A stretch of 64,000 nt of DNA from Erpobdella octoculata (lineage: Eukaryota > Annelida > Clitellata > Hirudinida > Erpobdellidae): positions 9,793,585-9,857,584 of the forward strand of contig OZ022244.1 in the NCBI GenBank assembly GCA_963978895.1, given 5' to 3'. The notes under the pieces are model-generated. The model did no database searches and was not told the DNA's origin. It saw nothing but the letters and a program-made list of their open reading frames with translations. Position 1 is the stretch's first letter, and the number at the start of each line of letters is the position of its first letter. Below are positions 10,265 through 21,420 of this stretch, piece by piece. Made by a program: the position numbers and the translations under genes.

Positions 10265-10435
10265 TGTTGTGTCTTTCAGAAAACTTTATTCTTTCAAAAC
10301 ACAATATAAATAACAAGAAACATGTAATGTAAATACCGCGCAACTCGCAAAACATTAAACAGAACTGTCTCGCAACAACTCGGTAGCTAGCTTGGAAGGC
10401 GCACCTGACTACACCTGGAGTGTCTCGTCACAACA
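10265..10435 (-). repeat. 3' LTR of the Ty3/gypsy element
   Basis: In element orientation this 171-bp segment starts TGTTGTGACG and ends GACACAACA, so it has TG...CA termini with inverted ends. It carries an AATAAA signal near its 3' end. The sequence just upstream of it (GTGGGAAGG) serves as the polypurine tract. Confidence 0.8.
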
Positions 10436-10516
10436 CCTTCCCACAAGCTTTAGAGTCTTTTTAAAAGCGAAAACTAAATGTAAAAATGTCTTCTAACGAA
10501 AGAAAAAAAAATCGTG

Positions 10517-11107
10517 TCAAAATCTTAAATTCTTCAACCGCAGGCACTCCGAACGTCGTGGTCCGGTTTCAACTGAAGTATTCGCTTGCGTTGCTGATCT
10601 TGTCAGATCCGTCGGTAGAATTTCTCCTGGTACGGTTGTCGCACTGGATGGAGAACTCATTGGCAAACTGGTCGCTTGATTTCCTGTTGACACGGTTGCC
10701 GGACTATTCGCCGTGATTGGACTCTTCGTTGATGTGGTCGCTGGACTCCTCGTTGACGTTGTCGCGGGACTCTTCGTTGACGTGGTCGCTGGACTCTTTG
10801 TTGACGTTGTCGCTGGACTCCTCATTGACGTGGTGTCAAATGCGTCGTCTCCAAGACTCGATGATGTGGAGTAACGTGTAACACAACGTGGGCGGAGTTG
10901 TTCCACTTGGCGTTTCCAAATCGACCCATTTGAGCACAATCGTACTTGGATGTTTCGTGCTCCCAATATTTTTTTGACGATTGCAGAAATCCATCTTGGT
11001 TGTTTACCCTGTCTGGGACCACAGTGTAGAGCGTAACAAAAATCTCCAATTTTGTACTTGTGTTGTATTTGGAAAGATTCATCTCTCGAGCAAGGCAAGG
11101 AGGACAT
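10517..11107 (-). pseudogene. integrase C-terminal domain and repetitive polyprotein tail
   Basis: The first about 75 residues (KIGDFCYALHCG, then RWISAIVKK) resemble the chromodomain-like or GPY/F-type end of Ty3/gypsy integrases. The rest is low-complexity, with about five copies of SPATTSTK encoded by 24-bp tandem repeats at about 10715-10840. It is offset by a frameshift from the integrase core. It ends just before the polypurine tract. Confidence 0.6.
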
Positions 11108-11109
11108 GG

Positions 11110-11703
11110 CTAAAGAGAATCTAATTTGCTTCTGATTTGTCGTCCATTCAAGAGTTCACTTGGAAAAAATCTAGATTCCAAGGGCGTTCTCCGATATTGC
11201 AAAAGAAAATCTTGCAAAGCTCTTCGGAGAGGATGTGCCGACTTCGTGAGTGATTTTTTAAAAGTTTGTATCAATCGCTCAGCTGCCCCGTTGGTTGCAG
11301 GATGATAAGGAGCTCCAGAAAGATGAATGATACCTCTTTCTTTGCACCAATTCTGAAATTCTTCAGAAGTAAAGGTTGGAGCATTATCAGTCACCAAAGT
11401 GTGGGGGAAACCAAAATGTGCAAAATCTTCATCCAAAAACTGAGTTGTTGTTTTTGCTGTTATGGAACTTGTCAGATGTATACACGGGTATTTCAAATAG
11501 GCATCTATCATAACCAGCCAATTGGTTCCAAAAAAATTTATGGCGTGATCCAGATCCACTCTGTCCCAAGGCTTTACAGGAATCATCCACGGGTGATTCA
11601 TCATCTTTGGTGGCTTGTTTTGCTGTTCAGCACAAGAACTACATGAACGATTTAAATTTTCAATATCGTTGTCAATTTGAGGCCAATAAACTATAGTTCT
11701 TGC
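11110..11703 (-). pseudogene. Ty3/gypsy integrase catalytic core
   Basis: The frame includes DLDHAINFFG, VTDNAPTFTS and NGAAERLIQ, giving the D, D and E catalytic positions. Upstream, past the stop at 11704-11706, the same frame continues from the zinc-binding HTGHFGMQRM region through a CSSCAEQ pair. It ends at TAG near 11110, next to the frame change. It would insert element cDNA if intact. Confidence 0.8.
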
Positions 11704-12735
11704 TTAATGCTTCATTCTTTGCATTCCGAAGTGTCCTGTATGTAATAGTTCTAAAATCTTGCCGCGTAATTTCTTTGGTATTACGATTCTTGCTCCAAAG
11801 AGTAGACAACCACTTTCTGTTGAAAGAGAATCAGAAAGTTTCTCATACAGTTTTAATTCCGGTTGCATGATTCTGTGAGGCCAGCCGTCTCTCACAAATC
11901 GTATCACTGTAGAGATAACAAGATCTTTACTTGACTCTTTTGATAACAGTCTGGAATCGGACATTTGTTGGCTGATTGTGTTAATAACGCAAACTGTTGA
12001 AACATCTGCATCTTCTTCTGTCGAGTCAAATTCTCCGTCTTCGCACGCTGGTAGGCGACTGAGAGCGTCTGCATTCCCATGTTCTCCGGTTTTTCGATAT
12101 TCAATTGAGTAGTTGTACTGGCTCAATGTCAGGGCCCATCTTGCTAAACGATTTGCTGCCAGGACCGGAGTTCTTTTTGACGGACCAAACAATGCGAGGA
12201 GTGGCTTATGATCTGTCACCAGGATGAATCTACTCCCGTACAAGAATTGATGAAATTTCTGCAGACCAAAAATGATAGAAAGTGCTTTTTTTTTTAATCT
12301 GGCTGTAGCGTCGTTGTGTGTCTGTCAATGTTTTAGACACGTTGTAAAGAGGACGTTCAGAACCATCGCCATATCTGTGGAACAACACTGCTCCAATTCC
12401 TACTTCCGACGCATCGCATGACATTCTTAAGAAAGACGTAGGATCGAAATGAGCTAGACTAACTTCATTAGCAAGAATATTTTTAAGATGTTGGAACACT
12501 GCATTTTCTTTGACGCCCCATTGCCATGGTGTGTTTTTCTTTGTGAGACGAGTTAACGGTTCGGTTAAAGTCGAAAGGTTCTTGATGAACTTTCCGTATA
12601 ACTGTACCGATCCCAGAAACGATCGCAGAGAAGAAACGTTTGTTGGCGGTGGCATCTTCGTCACTGCATCTACTTGTTTTCTTTTTTCTATGCCGTTTCT
12701 GGTGAGTCGATGTCCCAAGTATTCCACTTCCAAAT
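11704..12735 (-). pseudogene. Ty3/gypsy RT end and RNase H
   Basis: The segment begins at VEYLGHRLT, the conserved block that follows the RT palm. It continues through the connection domain and RNase H (CDASEVGIGAVL, then TDHKPLLALFG, then GNADALSRLP). A homopolymer at 12286-12295 breaks the frame between the two RNase H halves. The TAA at 11704-11706 ends the second part just past the integrase zinc-binding histidines. Confidence 0.85.
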
Positions 12736-12885
12736 TTCAATTAAATCTGTTCGGCCGTTTACATTTTATTCTCGGATATACAAACAAACATTTTATTTTT
12801 ATATGTAAAGTTTTAAATAAATTTGTTTCTCCGTTGATGTTTTATGGACAAAAAATGTTTTGGTCAGCGGTAGTAAGGTGAAGTA

Positions 12886-13443
<558 letters not shown>

Positions 13444-13481
13444 TTTTCAAATACTTTATCAAATTACTTTGCATCTTAGTT
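13444..13481 (+). repeat. 38-bp direct repeat, copy 1
   Basis: Identical over 38 bp to 15984-16021. It starts TTTTCAAATACTTTATC and ends TTTGCATCTTAGTT. Confidence 0.95.
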
Positions 13482-13625
13482 TTAAAAAACAACGTTTTTT
13501 TTGCGCCTTAAAAAATATAAAATAATATTCCAATGAGCCTGGCAGAATTTCTGAATAAATTGGCTACATTATGGCAAAATACTTTAAAGTAGTTTCTAAT
13601 TCATATACAACATCAAAATTTTAGT
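13482..13625 (+). repeat. dispersed repeat family H, copy 2
   Basis: Its reverse complement matches 7640-7790, including the CAGAATTTCTGAAT and GCGCC blocks. Confidence 0.75.
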
Positions 13626-13659
13626 AAAACAAATAGTTTTAAAAAATAATGCGCCCAAC

Positions 13660-13755
13660 ATTTTTCATTTTTTAACTAACTTTCCGTCATTTAACCAAAC
13701 TGAAATTTTAAATATATGCTCTTTATGATAATGGACTCTATTAAAATTTGAAAAA
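13660..13755 (+). repeat. dispersed repeat family C, copy 1 (partial)
   Basis: Shares TTAACTAACTTTCCGTCAT, then CCAAACTGAAATT and a downstream TTAAAATTTGAAA with copies near 21.3, 24.8 and 31.6 kb. Confidence 0.6.
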
Positions 13756-15319
13756 AATTAAAAAAAAATTATTACAAGTAATAGTTATTTTTGTTTTAAT
13801 ACAAAAACAAATTATATACAAGTATTTAGATGCTTGCATATATAGTAATTTTTTGCTCAAGTCGATAATAAACTCCATATCCAGTCCTCTTTGTCATATT
13901 TTTAATCTCTCATTCAAGAAAGGCATATTTCCCGAGCCATTAAAGACATCAAAAGTTATTCCAATTTTTAAAAAGGGTGACAAGGAATCCCTTGATAATT
14001 ACAGACCTATATCACTCTTGTCTCCAATCTCAAAACTCCTGGAAAAACTTATGTTCAATAGAATCACGTCTTTTTTCAACAAGCACCACGTCATTCACAG
14101 CAACCAATTTGGATTTAAAGCAAATAGTTCCACTGATCTTGCTCTCATTAATCTCACCCAGCAACTACTACAGCAAATGAACAACAAGCATCTCACAGTG
14201 GGTGTTTTCATTGATCTTAGCAAAGCTTTTGATACTATCAATCACGACATTCTGCTGAATAAGATCTCACACTATGGTATTCGTGGGACTGCACATTTAT
14301 GGTTTGTTAACTATTTGAAAGATAGAAGTCAACTAGTTTCTCTTGGCGACACAAACTCTGCTTTGAGGGGCATATCCATAGGAGTTCCACAAGGTTCAAT
14401 CCTAGGCCCACTACTTTTCAACATCTTTGTTAATGACATATTTGAAACTTCTAAACTGCTCTCTACAATATTATATGCTGATGACACCAATTTGTTTTAT
14501 TCTGGAAATTCTATAGATGAAGTTACAGCTGTGATGAACATTGAATTAGTGAAATTTTCTCATTGGTTCTCTGCCAATCGTCTCAAAATTAATATCAGCA
14601 AAACAAACTACATGATATTTGGACCAAAAATTAAATTGAATGCTCTTCCTCTATTTCGTATTGAATATGGTGGAACTTCACTGCCTAGAGTGGGATTCAC
14701 AAAGTTTCTTGGTGTTACCATTACGGAAAGTCTGTCTTGGACAGATCATATAAATGCTGTTAGAAGAAAAATGAGCAAATCTGTTGGATTATTATCAAGG
14801 TTCAGAAATCGTTTGAATCATGATATTATATGTCATCTTTATTACTCTTTGATCTACCCACATATTACTTATTGTAATTTGATTTGGGGAAACAGTCCTG
14901 TTTCCTCTATGCGTACCCTTTCAGTAATCCAGAATCGTTTTGTTAGAATGCTCTACGGACTTGGAAGAACGGACAATGTTGATAAATATATCAATACACT
15001 AAATATGTTAACACCAAGACAAGTTCACTGCTATAGCATCTTGGTTTTCATGTTTAAGCTAATTAATAATATTATGCATTGCCCTGTCTTTGATAATTTT
15101 ATGTTATCATCAGATATAAAGAATAGACAAACAAGACATACAGGTATCTTTCATTTACCTTACTGCAGATTGAAAATACTTTCTACAAGTATTTACCTCA
15201 TTGGACCAAAATTATGGAACATTTTACCAGAAGACATCAGATGTGCATCTTCAGTTCACATTTTTAAAATTCTTGTCAAGAAATTTATTTGTGAACATAA
15301 TTTACAATCGTTTCTATGA
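13748..15319 (+). CDS. LINE reverse transcriptase fragment
   Basis: The frame is 523 codons and uninterrupted, but recognisable homology begins only around residue 27, and the sequence before that is host DNA read in frame. RT motifs: NYRPISLL, FIDLSKAFDTINHDIL, IGVPQGSILGPLLF and LYADDTNLF, so the catalytic aspartates are intact. The C-terminal region ends with the LWNILPEDIR block common to CR1/Jockey-type ORF2 proteins. Without an endonuclease it cannot be autonomous. A proper ATG start is absent, as expected for a truncated copy. Confidence 0.8.
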   Translation: MKKIKKKLLQVIVIFVLIQKQIIYKYLDACIYSNFLLKSIINSISSPLCHIFNLSFKKGIFPEPLKTSKVIPIFKKGDKESLDNYRPISLLSPISKLLEKLMFNRITSFFNKHHVIHSNQFGFKANSSTDLALINLTQQLLQQMNNKHLTVGVFIDLSKAFDTINHDILLNKISHYGIRGTAHLWFVNYLKDRSQLVSLGDTNSALRGISIGVPQGSILGPLLFNIFVNDIFETSKLLSTILYADDTNLFYSGNSIDEVTAVMNIELVKFSHWFSANRLKINISKTNYMIFGPKIKLNALPLFRIEYGGTSLPRVGFTKFLGVTITESLSWTDHINAVRRKMSKSVGLLSRFRNRLNHDIICHLYYSLIYPHITYCNLIWGNSPVSSMRTLSVIQNRFVRMLYGLGRTDNVDKYINTLNMLTPRQVHCYSILVFMFKLINNIMHCPVFDNFMLSSDIKNRQTRHTGIFHLPYCRLKILSTSIYLIGPKLWNILPEDIRCASSVHIFKILVKKFICEHNLQSFL

Positions 15320-15485
15320 AAAACTGAGCATTGTGTTTATATTTGATTTTGTGTGTGTATGTGATTTTTGTTTCTTTTTGTAAAGGGTGGCTACACTACA
15401 AGCATTGCTTATTAGTAGTCTCCCTGTTGACATTTCATTTTATTATGCAGATATGTTGACAAATAAACAAATAAATAAATAAATA
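13790..15485 (+). mobile_element. 5'-truncated LINE with RT and an (AAAT)n-type tail
   Basis: An RT frame without an endonuclease is followed by about 165 bases of 3' UTR and a tail of AAATAAAT units at 15463-15485. 5' truncation is typical of LINE insertions. The exact 5' edge is unclear; homology to RT begins near 13830. The clade is probably Jockey/CR1-like. Confidence 0.8.
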
Positions 15486-15499
15486 AAAAAATACATTCT

Positions 15500-15600
15500 A
15501 AAAAAGAGAAAATGAGCGCAAGCGAGAACGGGAATGGGAGAGCAAGCGTGAGCGAGAACGGGAGAGCAAGCGCCTGAATTATCGAGATATAAACGGCTCA
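15500..15600 (-). repeat. family D minisatellite fragment
   Basis: GAGAACGGGA, GAGAGCAAGC and GAGCGAGAACGGGA hexamer-based repeats. The same vocabulary occurs at 30.5, 34.6 and 48.5 kb. Confidence 0.6.
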
Positions 15601-15833
15601 ACTCAAAAGCATTTCTTTAACAAATTTATTTTTATTTTTACTTGTTTTGTATTATGGTTTTACATCTTCATACCTCGTATTTGACAGGGGCAGGCAACAA
15701 TCACATGTCTGCTTCTCCTGTTTCGGTACTGGTTACCTCTTAGATATAGAGTAATATTTTAAATATGTTTGATTATGTTTACAATTTAAAACTGCACTTC
15801 TCCGTCATATTTTAAACATTTTGTTTTAACCAG

Positions 15834-16021
15834 TGTTGGAAACTTTTTAAATACGAGTAATTAAAATACTATTTTAAATACTCATCAAGTATTTTGCACT
15901 TGTATTGAAATTACATTTTCTTAAAAGTAATTGTATTTCTAGTTAAACTATATTTTGGACATATTTTGTCTTTCAAACTGTTATTTTCAAATACTTTATC
16001 AAATTACTTTGCATCTTAGTT
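15834..16021. mobile_element. hAT-like terminus or MITE end
   Basis: Starts CAGTGTTGGAAACTTTTTAA, then alternates AAATAC, GTAATT and TACTTT words. hAT terminal inverted repeats often begin CAGTG(T/G)TGG and carry such subterminal words. No matching right end was found, because the sequence changes at 16022. Confidence 0.45.
15984..16021 (+). repeat. 38-bp direct repeat, copy 2
   Basis: Identical to 13444-13481. Flanks differ on both sides. Confidence 0.95.
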
Positions 16022-16025
16022 ATAC

Positions 16026-16227
16026 TATATACTAGCAGACTTACCCGGCTTTTAAGGGTCTTTTTGAATCTTTTTTTTAATAATAAAACGTAAAATAGTA
16101 AAACAATTTTTGTAACGTGACTTAAAACGTACTCCTCAATAAAGAATCAAGTGCAAAGTTTTATTCAAATTGCTTCAGCGGTTCGGATGTGATAAGCAAA
16201 CATACTTTGCCGTTTATATAGATGAAA
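16026..16227 (+). repeat. short retroelement end, CTAGCAGACTTACCCGG type
   Basis: Begins ACTAGCAGACTTACCCGG and ends with TTCAGCGGTTCGGATGTG, CAAACATAC and TTTATATAGATGAA. Sequences with this beginning and this ending are common invertebrate interspersed repeats. The class is not determined here. Confidence 0.5.
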
Positions 16228-17257
16228 AAAGTCTATGGTGAAAATACCCTAAAAATTAATTTTAAGGAGAGAATTTTATAAAATTAAACAAAATTACAAT
16301 TTTTTTGTAGAAAAATGAACCATCAATTTTTAACTCATTTATAAAGCATTGTTTAATTTTGATAGTTAAAAATTTATAATATTGATTTGAAAGTTTCTTA
16401 TATTTTCAATCTTCACATATCGCGTAGTCAGTGACATGCATAAATGTCCCCCCGGCAGAAATTTTCATTTTTTTAGCTGATCAAGAAGGTATCTTGGGCA
16501 ATTTTCTCAATACTATTTTTCTATGTTACGCACGTTTTGTTTCAACGAGGTGGCAACAATTTTCGGTTAGTCATAAAATTTATAGATGAACTCTTACCAT
16601 TAAGTTATTCTTTAAAATGAACAAATTGCAAAAGCCTAACCAAAAAACGTTTTTGGATCTGAAATGTTTTTTAAACGGTTTAACATTTATCATTAGGTGG
16701 GAAGGAAAATATTTCTGATAAATTACCTCTTGTTTTGCGGAAATGTCCTCTTCCATGTCCGAAATTTCTGGCTACGCGCATGGATATGAAGTATTTAGAA
16801 GACTGTGGTTAATTTATTTTTTTATTATCATTGAAAAATAATTAGCAATCAATTATTAACCGCTAAATTACAAAATTATAAAGGATTGAAAAAAACAAAG
16901 TTTTTTTACGATTCACCTGTTTTATTCAGTATTTCATGATATGATAATTTCAATTAGCTATTTTTTCGACAACAATTAAAAAACAATAAATAATGCATTT
17001 TTATTTCATTTAGAGAATAGTTGTTATCACTTAATTGTTTTTTTTCATGACATTCTCTGTAAGGCATTTTAACTCAAAGAATAACTTTTGGCTCAATTCA
17101 GTAGTTCTAACGTTTTTTTATGTATTTTAATAAAAAAATAAGCATAAAATGCATAGAATTTTATTGTTTTCATTATTTTTATCAACTTGTCAGTTATAAT
17201 AAAATAATTGACTTTTTAAAATAATAATTTTTATATACTCACTTTTCTGTAATACAT
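16228..17257. other. no gene seen
   Basis: AT-rich. No sustained coding frame. Confidence 0.5.
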
Positions 17258-17405
17258 CAGGTGTTTTAAAACTTTAATAGCGGTATGTCGGAAATACCAA
17301 AGTACTTCCTTTCGCAGATCAAAATTTAAAATTTATGGCTGTTACTTCCTCCTTTATCCAGGCTATCGACTAGCTTGCAAAAGCAGGGCGGAGTTACTCA
17401 TTTGT
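17258..17405 (+). repeat. dispersed repeat family E, copy 1
   Basis: Contains CATCAGGTGTTTTAAAACT, then GCGGTATGT, AAAGTACTT, a pyrimidine-rich TCCTCCTTTATCCAGGC and GGGCGGAGTTAC. The order matches 48806-48990 and, for the right half, 60432-60500. Confidence 0.65.
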
Positions 17406-19585
17406 TTATTATAATTTTTATATTTTTAGCAAAAAACACTTTTTTTTTAAAAACACATTTTTTAACAAGAATTTGATTAATAAAACAAAATTAACAAAAC
17501 ATGACAAAATCACATGAATAATGCTGATATTGTAATATAACTATCTAACAATTTTATAATAGAAATGTTTAGCTATTTATATTCAAAATGATTGATTACT
17601 TGTAACAATTTATTTTAATAATATCAATTTCTAGATCATCAGTCAGGCAAGCTTTCGCAAATTCCCGTCATTTTCGCATCAACCTGCAGATCGGTTTCAT
17701 TGCTCTTCACAAGCTCCACTTCACAAAACCAGTCAGAAGAATTTTCAGAAGGATGGACGAAAGAATGTGACAACTGTTTGGCAATTTACATCTTCTCATG
17801 CATCAGGAATTCAGTTTTCAGTTTTTTTTATTTTCACATGATTTGGTTAACTGAACCCAAATTTTAAGACTAATATTAAATAACTTAATAAAATAATAAC
17901 ACAGTATCAAAAGTAATAATAATAATACATTGATAATAAAAATAATAATTATAATAAAATAAATCTCACACGTAGTAATCACTATGAAGAGACAAGTCAC
18001 ATTGATATTTGAACTTAACTTGATTTTTCACGTATCTTCATTACTTCATGTCATCTGAGAACGCCGATAAGCAATTTTCATACAACAAAAAACTTTCTAT
18101 TAACTATTTTCTCTTTAAAAAACATTGTAAAAAAATTTTTCAGTTTTTTTCAAAGTCGTTGAAATTTTTAGGTCTTCAATTTAATTAATTTCTATAATTT
18201 AAATAAACAAAGTTCTTATGCAAATCATAAAAATAAAAAGACATTCGAAATAAACTTCAAAACAATCAAAAATTCGCTATTCTAATAAATAAGTTCATGC
18301 TTTCAAATTTACAAACGTTTTATACAAACCAAAGCAGAATTAGTTTAGAAGTAGAATTTGTTTAATTGGAATAACAAATTGTGTGTAAATAATTTTATTC
18401 CATCAACCAATCAATCAATGTGGACACTAATTGAATGTTTCTTAGAGATCAACGACACTGGTTAGTAACCAGTCACGTGTTCTTACCTCATTACAACCTC
18501 AGTGAGTCATCACTTTCTTGACTTTCTTTTTCTCAGAAATCATTTGCTGGTTTGAAAGAAAAAAGAAAAAAATATTTTTCTGATTTTAACTTTTTTTTAA
18601 CTTTAAAATTTTTACATATGAAACGTTAAAGAATTTTCTTATTTTTTTAATTTGTTTTCAATTTCTGAGCTGTTTTTAAGAAAAGCGACGCAAATTTGAA
18701 TTTTTATTAATAAAACTATTTATTTATAAATTTACTATACATGTTTCATTTGGAAGAAATCAATATTAAAAAATTGAATGTTTTTAAAAATAATTTGCTT
18801 GAATCATTTCAGAAGTTCATAAAAATATAGATAGGTAAAAACTAACTTCTGTACAAAAAGATAACAAATAATGACATACATGTTTAGTGTTCACATATAA
18901 GCATCAGAATATAAAAGAGCCTTTTAATGCTGAGCTTTAAAAATAAATTTCTATTCATGATGGAATTGATGGATTACAAGCAATTTGTTTTTTCTATCTG
19001 AAATTAAATAATTCTAGAATTATTTTAAACGTTTTTTTCAATAAAAGTTCACATAGATAAGAGTTGAAAATAGTTTTAAAATATTAGTTTTTGTTAAAAC
19101 CAGCAATTTTTATATTTTTTCAGACCTATTCAAAGCATTTTTTTAAATTCGTTTTCAGATTAATTTAATTTTGTAAAAACAATTTATAACTCAGTTTTTC
19201 ACTTGTTTTAAAAAAAATCTTAATATGAAGAAAACATGCAAGAAATCAATCTATTTTCAATTTCTGTCACTATTAATATGTGCCAAGTATTTCAATGATA
19301 TTTGCTAGAACCATAAAAGTGTTTTTGAGTGTGTTTATTTCTTTTTTCCATTTCAACTTATTTATTTTTTAAAATATTCTGAGTGAAGTTTATTAATTTT
19401 TCATTATTGTATCTATTTGCAAAATATAAAACATATAAAAGCAATTCGTTCCTTAAATTATTATTGTGTACGTAATTTGTTACAATGCAGAGTTATTGTT
19501 ACAATATAATGGTAATTCATTTGTTACAATCTCGTGTTGTTTCAATGTATTGTGCAGTCAAATTATTTAAAATGTGTTTACATAA
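17406..19585. other. gene-free AT-rich stretch
   Basis: No coding frame beyond background, apart from a low-complexity - strand frame at 17818-18000. Nothing structured was identified. Confidence 0.5.
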
Positions 19586-19955
19586 TTTACAATTTAGTAG
19601 AATCGTTACAGTAACGTAATTTATTTACCGTGTTGTGTTAATGTTACGTTATTGAATTAAGTATTTTATTACGACGTAATGTTAATGTTACGTTATTGAG
19701 TTATGTAATTTATTACGATGTATTGTTATTGTTGCGTAATTGAGTTATGTAATTTATTACGATGCAGCGTCATTGTTACGTTATTGAGTTATGTAATATA
19801 TTACGATGTAAAGTTATTGTTACGTTAATGAGTTGTGTAATTTATTACGATGTAAAGTTATTGTTACGTTAATGAGTAATGTAATTTATTACGATGCTGT
19901 GTTATTTTTAGGTTATTGAGTAATGTAATTCATTACGATGTAGTGTTATTGTTAC
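19586..19955. repeat. tandem repeat of about 45 bp, eight or so units
   Basis: Unit approximates TATGTAATTTATTACGATGT followed by AAAGTTATTGTTACGTTAATGAG with variations. The TTATTACGATG word recurs about every 43-46 bases. Each unit carries the small palindrome GTAATNNATTAC. Confidence 0.85.
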
Positions 19956-20012
19956 TGTATATTGTACTGTACTGTATATTGTACTGTATATTGTACTGTA
20001 TATTGTATTTCA
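19956..20012. repeat. TGTATATTGTAC short tandem repeat
   Basis: About four copies of ACTGTATATTGT abut the 45-bp array. Confidence 0.85.
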
Positions 20013-21282
20013 TTTTTTAAGGCGCGTCGTTCATTATGATTTGATGCCAACACAAAGTTGTTACATGGCATTCGTTCGTTTTTGAATTATAAAGAAAAGC
20101 AAAACAATTTTTATGTTTGAAAAATTATTAATGCAAAACTACAATTAAAAAACCAATAAAAAAATTATATTTAAGTTCCTTAAGTTAATAAATCATTAAT
20201 TTATTACATGAAAACATTAAAATTATTTGAAGCAATTTGTTGATTTATGGAAAACGTGCAAATAAAAATAAAACAAAAACGTGTTTTTTTGTTTTTGTAG
20301 CTAAAGTAGAAGTGAAAAAGGTTTTTTCTCACCAAATTCAAGTAAATTGACTAATAATGTCCTATTCAATTATGAAACTATCACATTTTTCCTTGTTTAG
20401 GTAGTGAAATATTGAATGAAAATTAATTTCTATTTCAATTTTAATATAGTTATTAAACAACCTTTTTAAAACAAACAATTTTGATTTTTTTAAATTTAAC
20501 TAAAATAGTGGAATGTTACAATATATTGTATTCATACAAATTAAAAAAAAAGTATTATTATCTTAAAAATAAAAGTTAACATTTTTAAAGTCAAATTAGT
20601 TAGTCAACTAATTCAAATTTGAGTTTTTACTAATATAAATAGATAAAAAATTAAAAATAACAAATCTGAATTACTACAAAATTTTAAATGAATAATGCAA
20701 GTCATGGGCATTCAAGAAAAAATCAGAAATTATCTTAATTACTAATGATGCAAGTAAACCAAAACTTAATAACAAACTTGTTAGTTGAATCTAATTTATT
20801 AAGTTTAATTAACATTTTTGGCCCAAAACTAAACTGGGTTTTAGTGAAGAGATTATTAGCAGTTCGATAAGACAAATTTGTTTCTATCCGTTCGAACTTC
20901 AGCATGAAAACAAGCAGCCGTCAATGTTATCGTTTAAATAAAAAAAAATCTAAAACTAATTACGACCAGTTTCAAATTTTTTATATTTTATTGACATTAA
21001 TTAAACAAAATAATAAAATAAAACAAAAATTAAACCAAACAACTATTGATTCAACCGATCCGCAATAAATGAAATAAAATAAAATAATTAAATAAATGTC
21101 AAAAGGTGAAATTCCAAGAAATTTACATTTAGATCTGTGCGCTGAATTTGTTTGGTTAGCGGAGGAGCGCTGGTATGTTTCGGTCGGAGGCATCGGAGCC
21201 CATCTAAAGACGGCGGAGTTACAAAACTAATGCAACTTTCAAATTAAAGCTTTCTTTGCTAGAAATGTTCAAGGCCGTTATA
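20013..21282. other. no gene seen, less AT-rich patch near 21.1-21.2 kb
   Basis: Mostly AT-rich. At 21130-21225 a patch reading GCGGAGGAGCGCTGG and ending GGCGGAGTTAC shares its last word with family E. The - strand frame at 20981-21193 has no recognised domain. Confidence 0.45.
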
Positions 21283-21420
21283 TTAATTTCACCGCCGGTC
21301 TTGCTTACTTGCTTGAATGTTGCAAACCTTTAAAGTAAAAATTAACTAACTTTCCGTCATCCCTAAAGTTGAAATTTGCAGTATAGGTTGTAAGTAAATT
21401 TAAATAAATGTAAACTAATT
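21283..21420 (+). repeat. dispersed repeat family C, copy 2
   Basis: Begins TTTCACCGCCGGTCTTGCTT, includes TTGCAAACCTTTAAAGTAAA and AACTAACTTTCCGTCAT. Related copies: 13660, 24820, 31582 and a partial at 24505. Confidence 0.75.

Larger units (their letters stand above)
10265..12735 (-). mobile_element. Ty3/gypsy LTR retrotransposon, 3' part only
   Basis: On the - strand the order is: end of RT, RNase H, integrase, polyprotein tail, polypurine tract, 3' LTR. This is the Ty3/gypsy order. Homology stops abruptly near 12735, within the RT domain. The pol frame is broken by a shift in the T10 run near 12286-12295, one TAA at 11704-11706, and a shift near 11107. The missing upstream portion (gag knuckle, protease, start of RT) matches in kind the fragment at 39240-40535. 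Confidence 0.85.
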
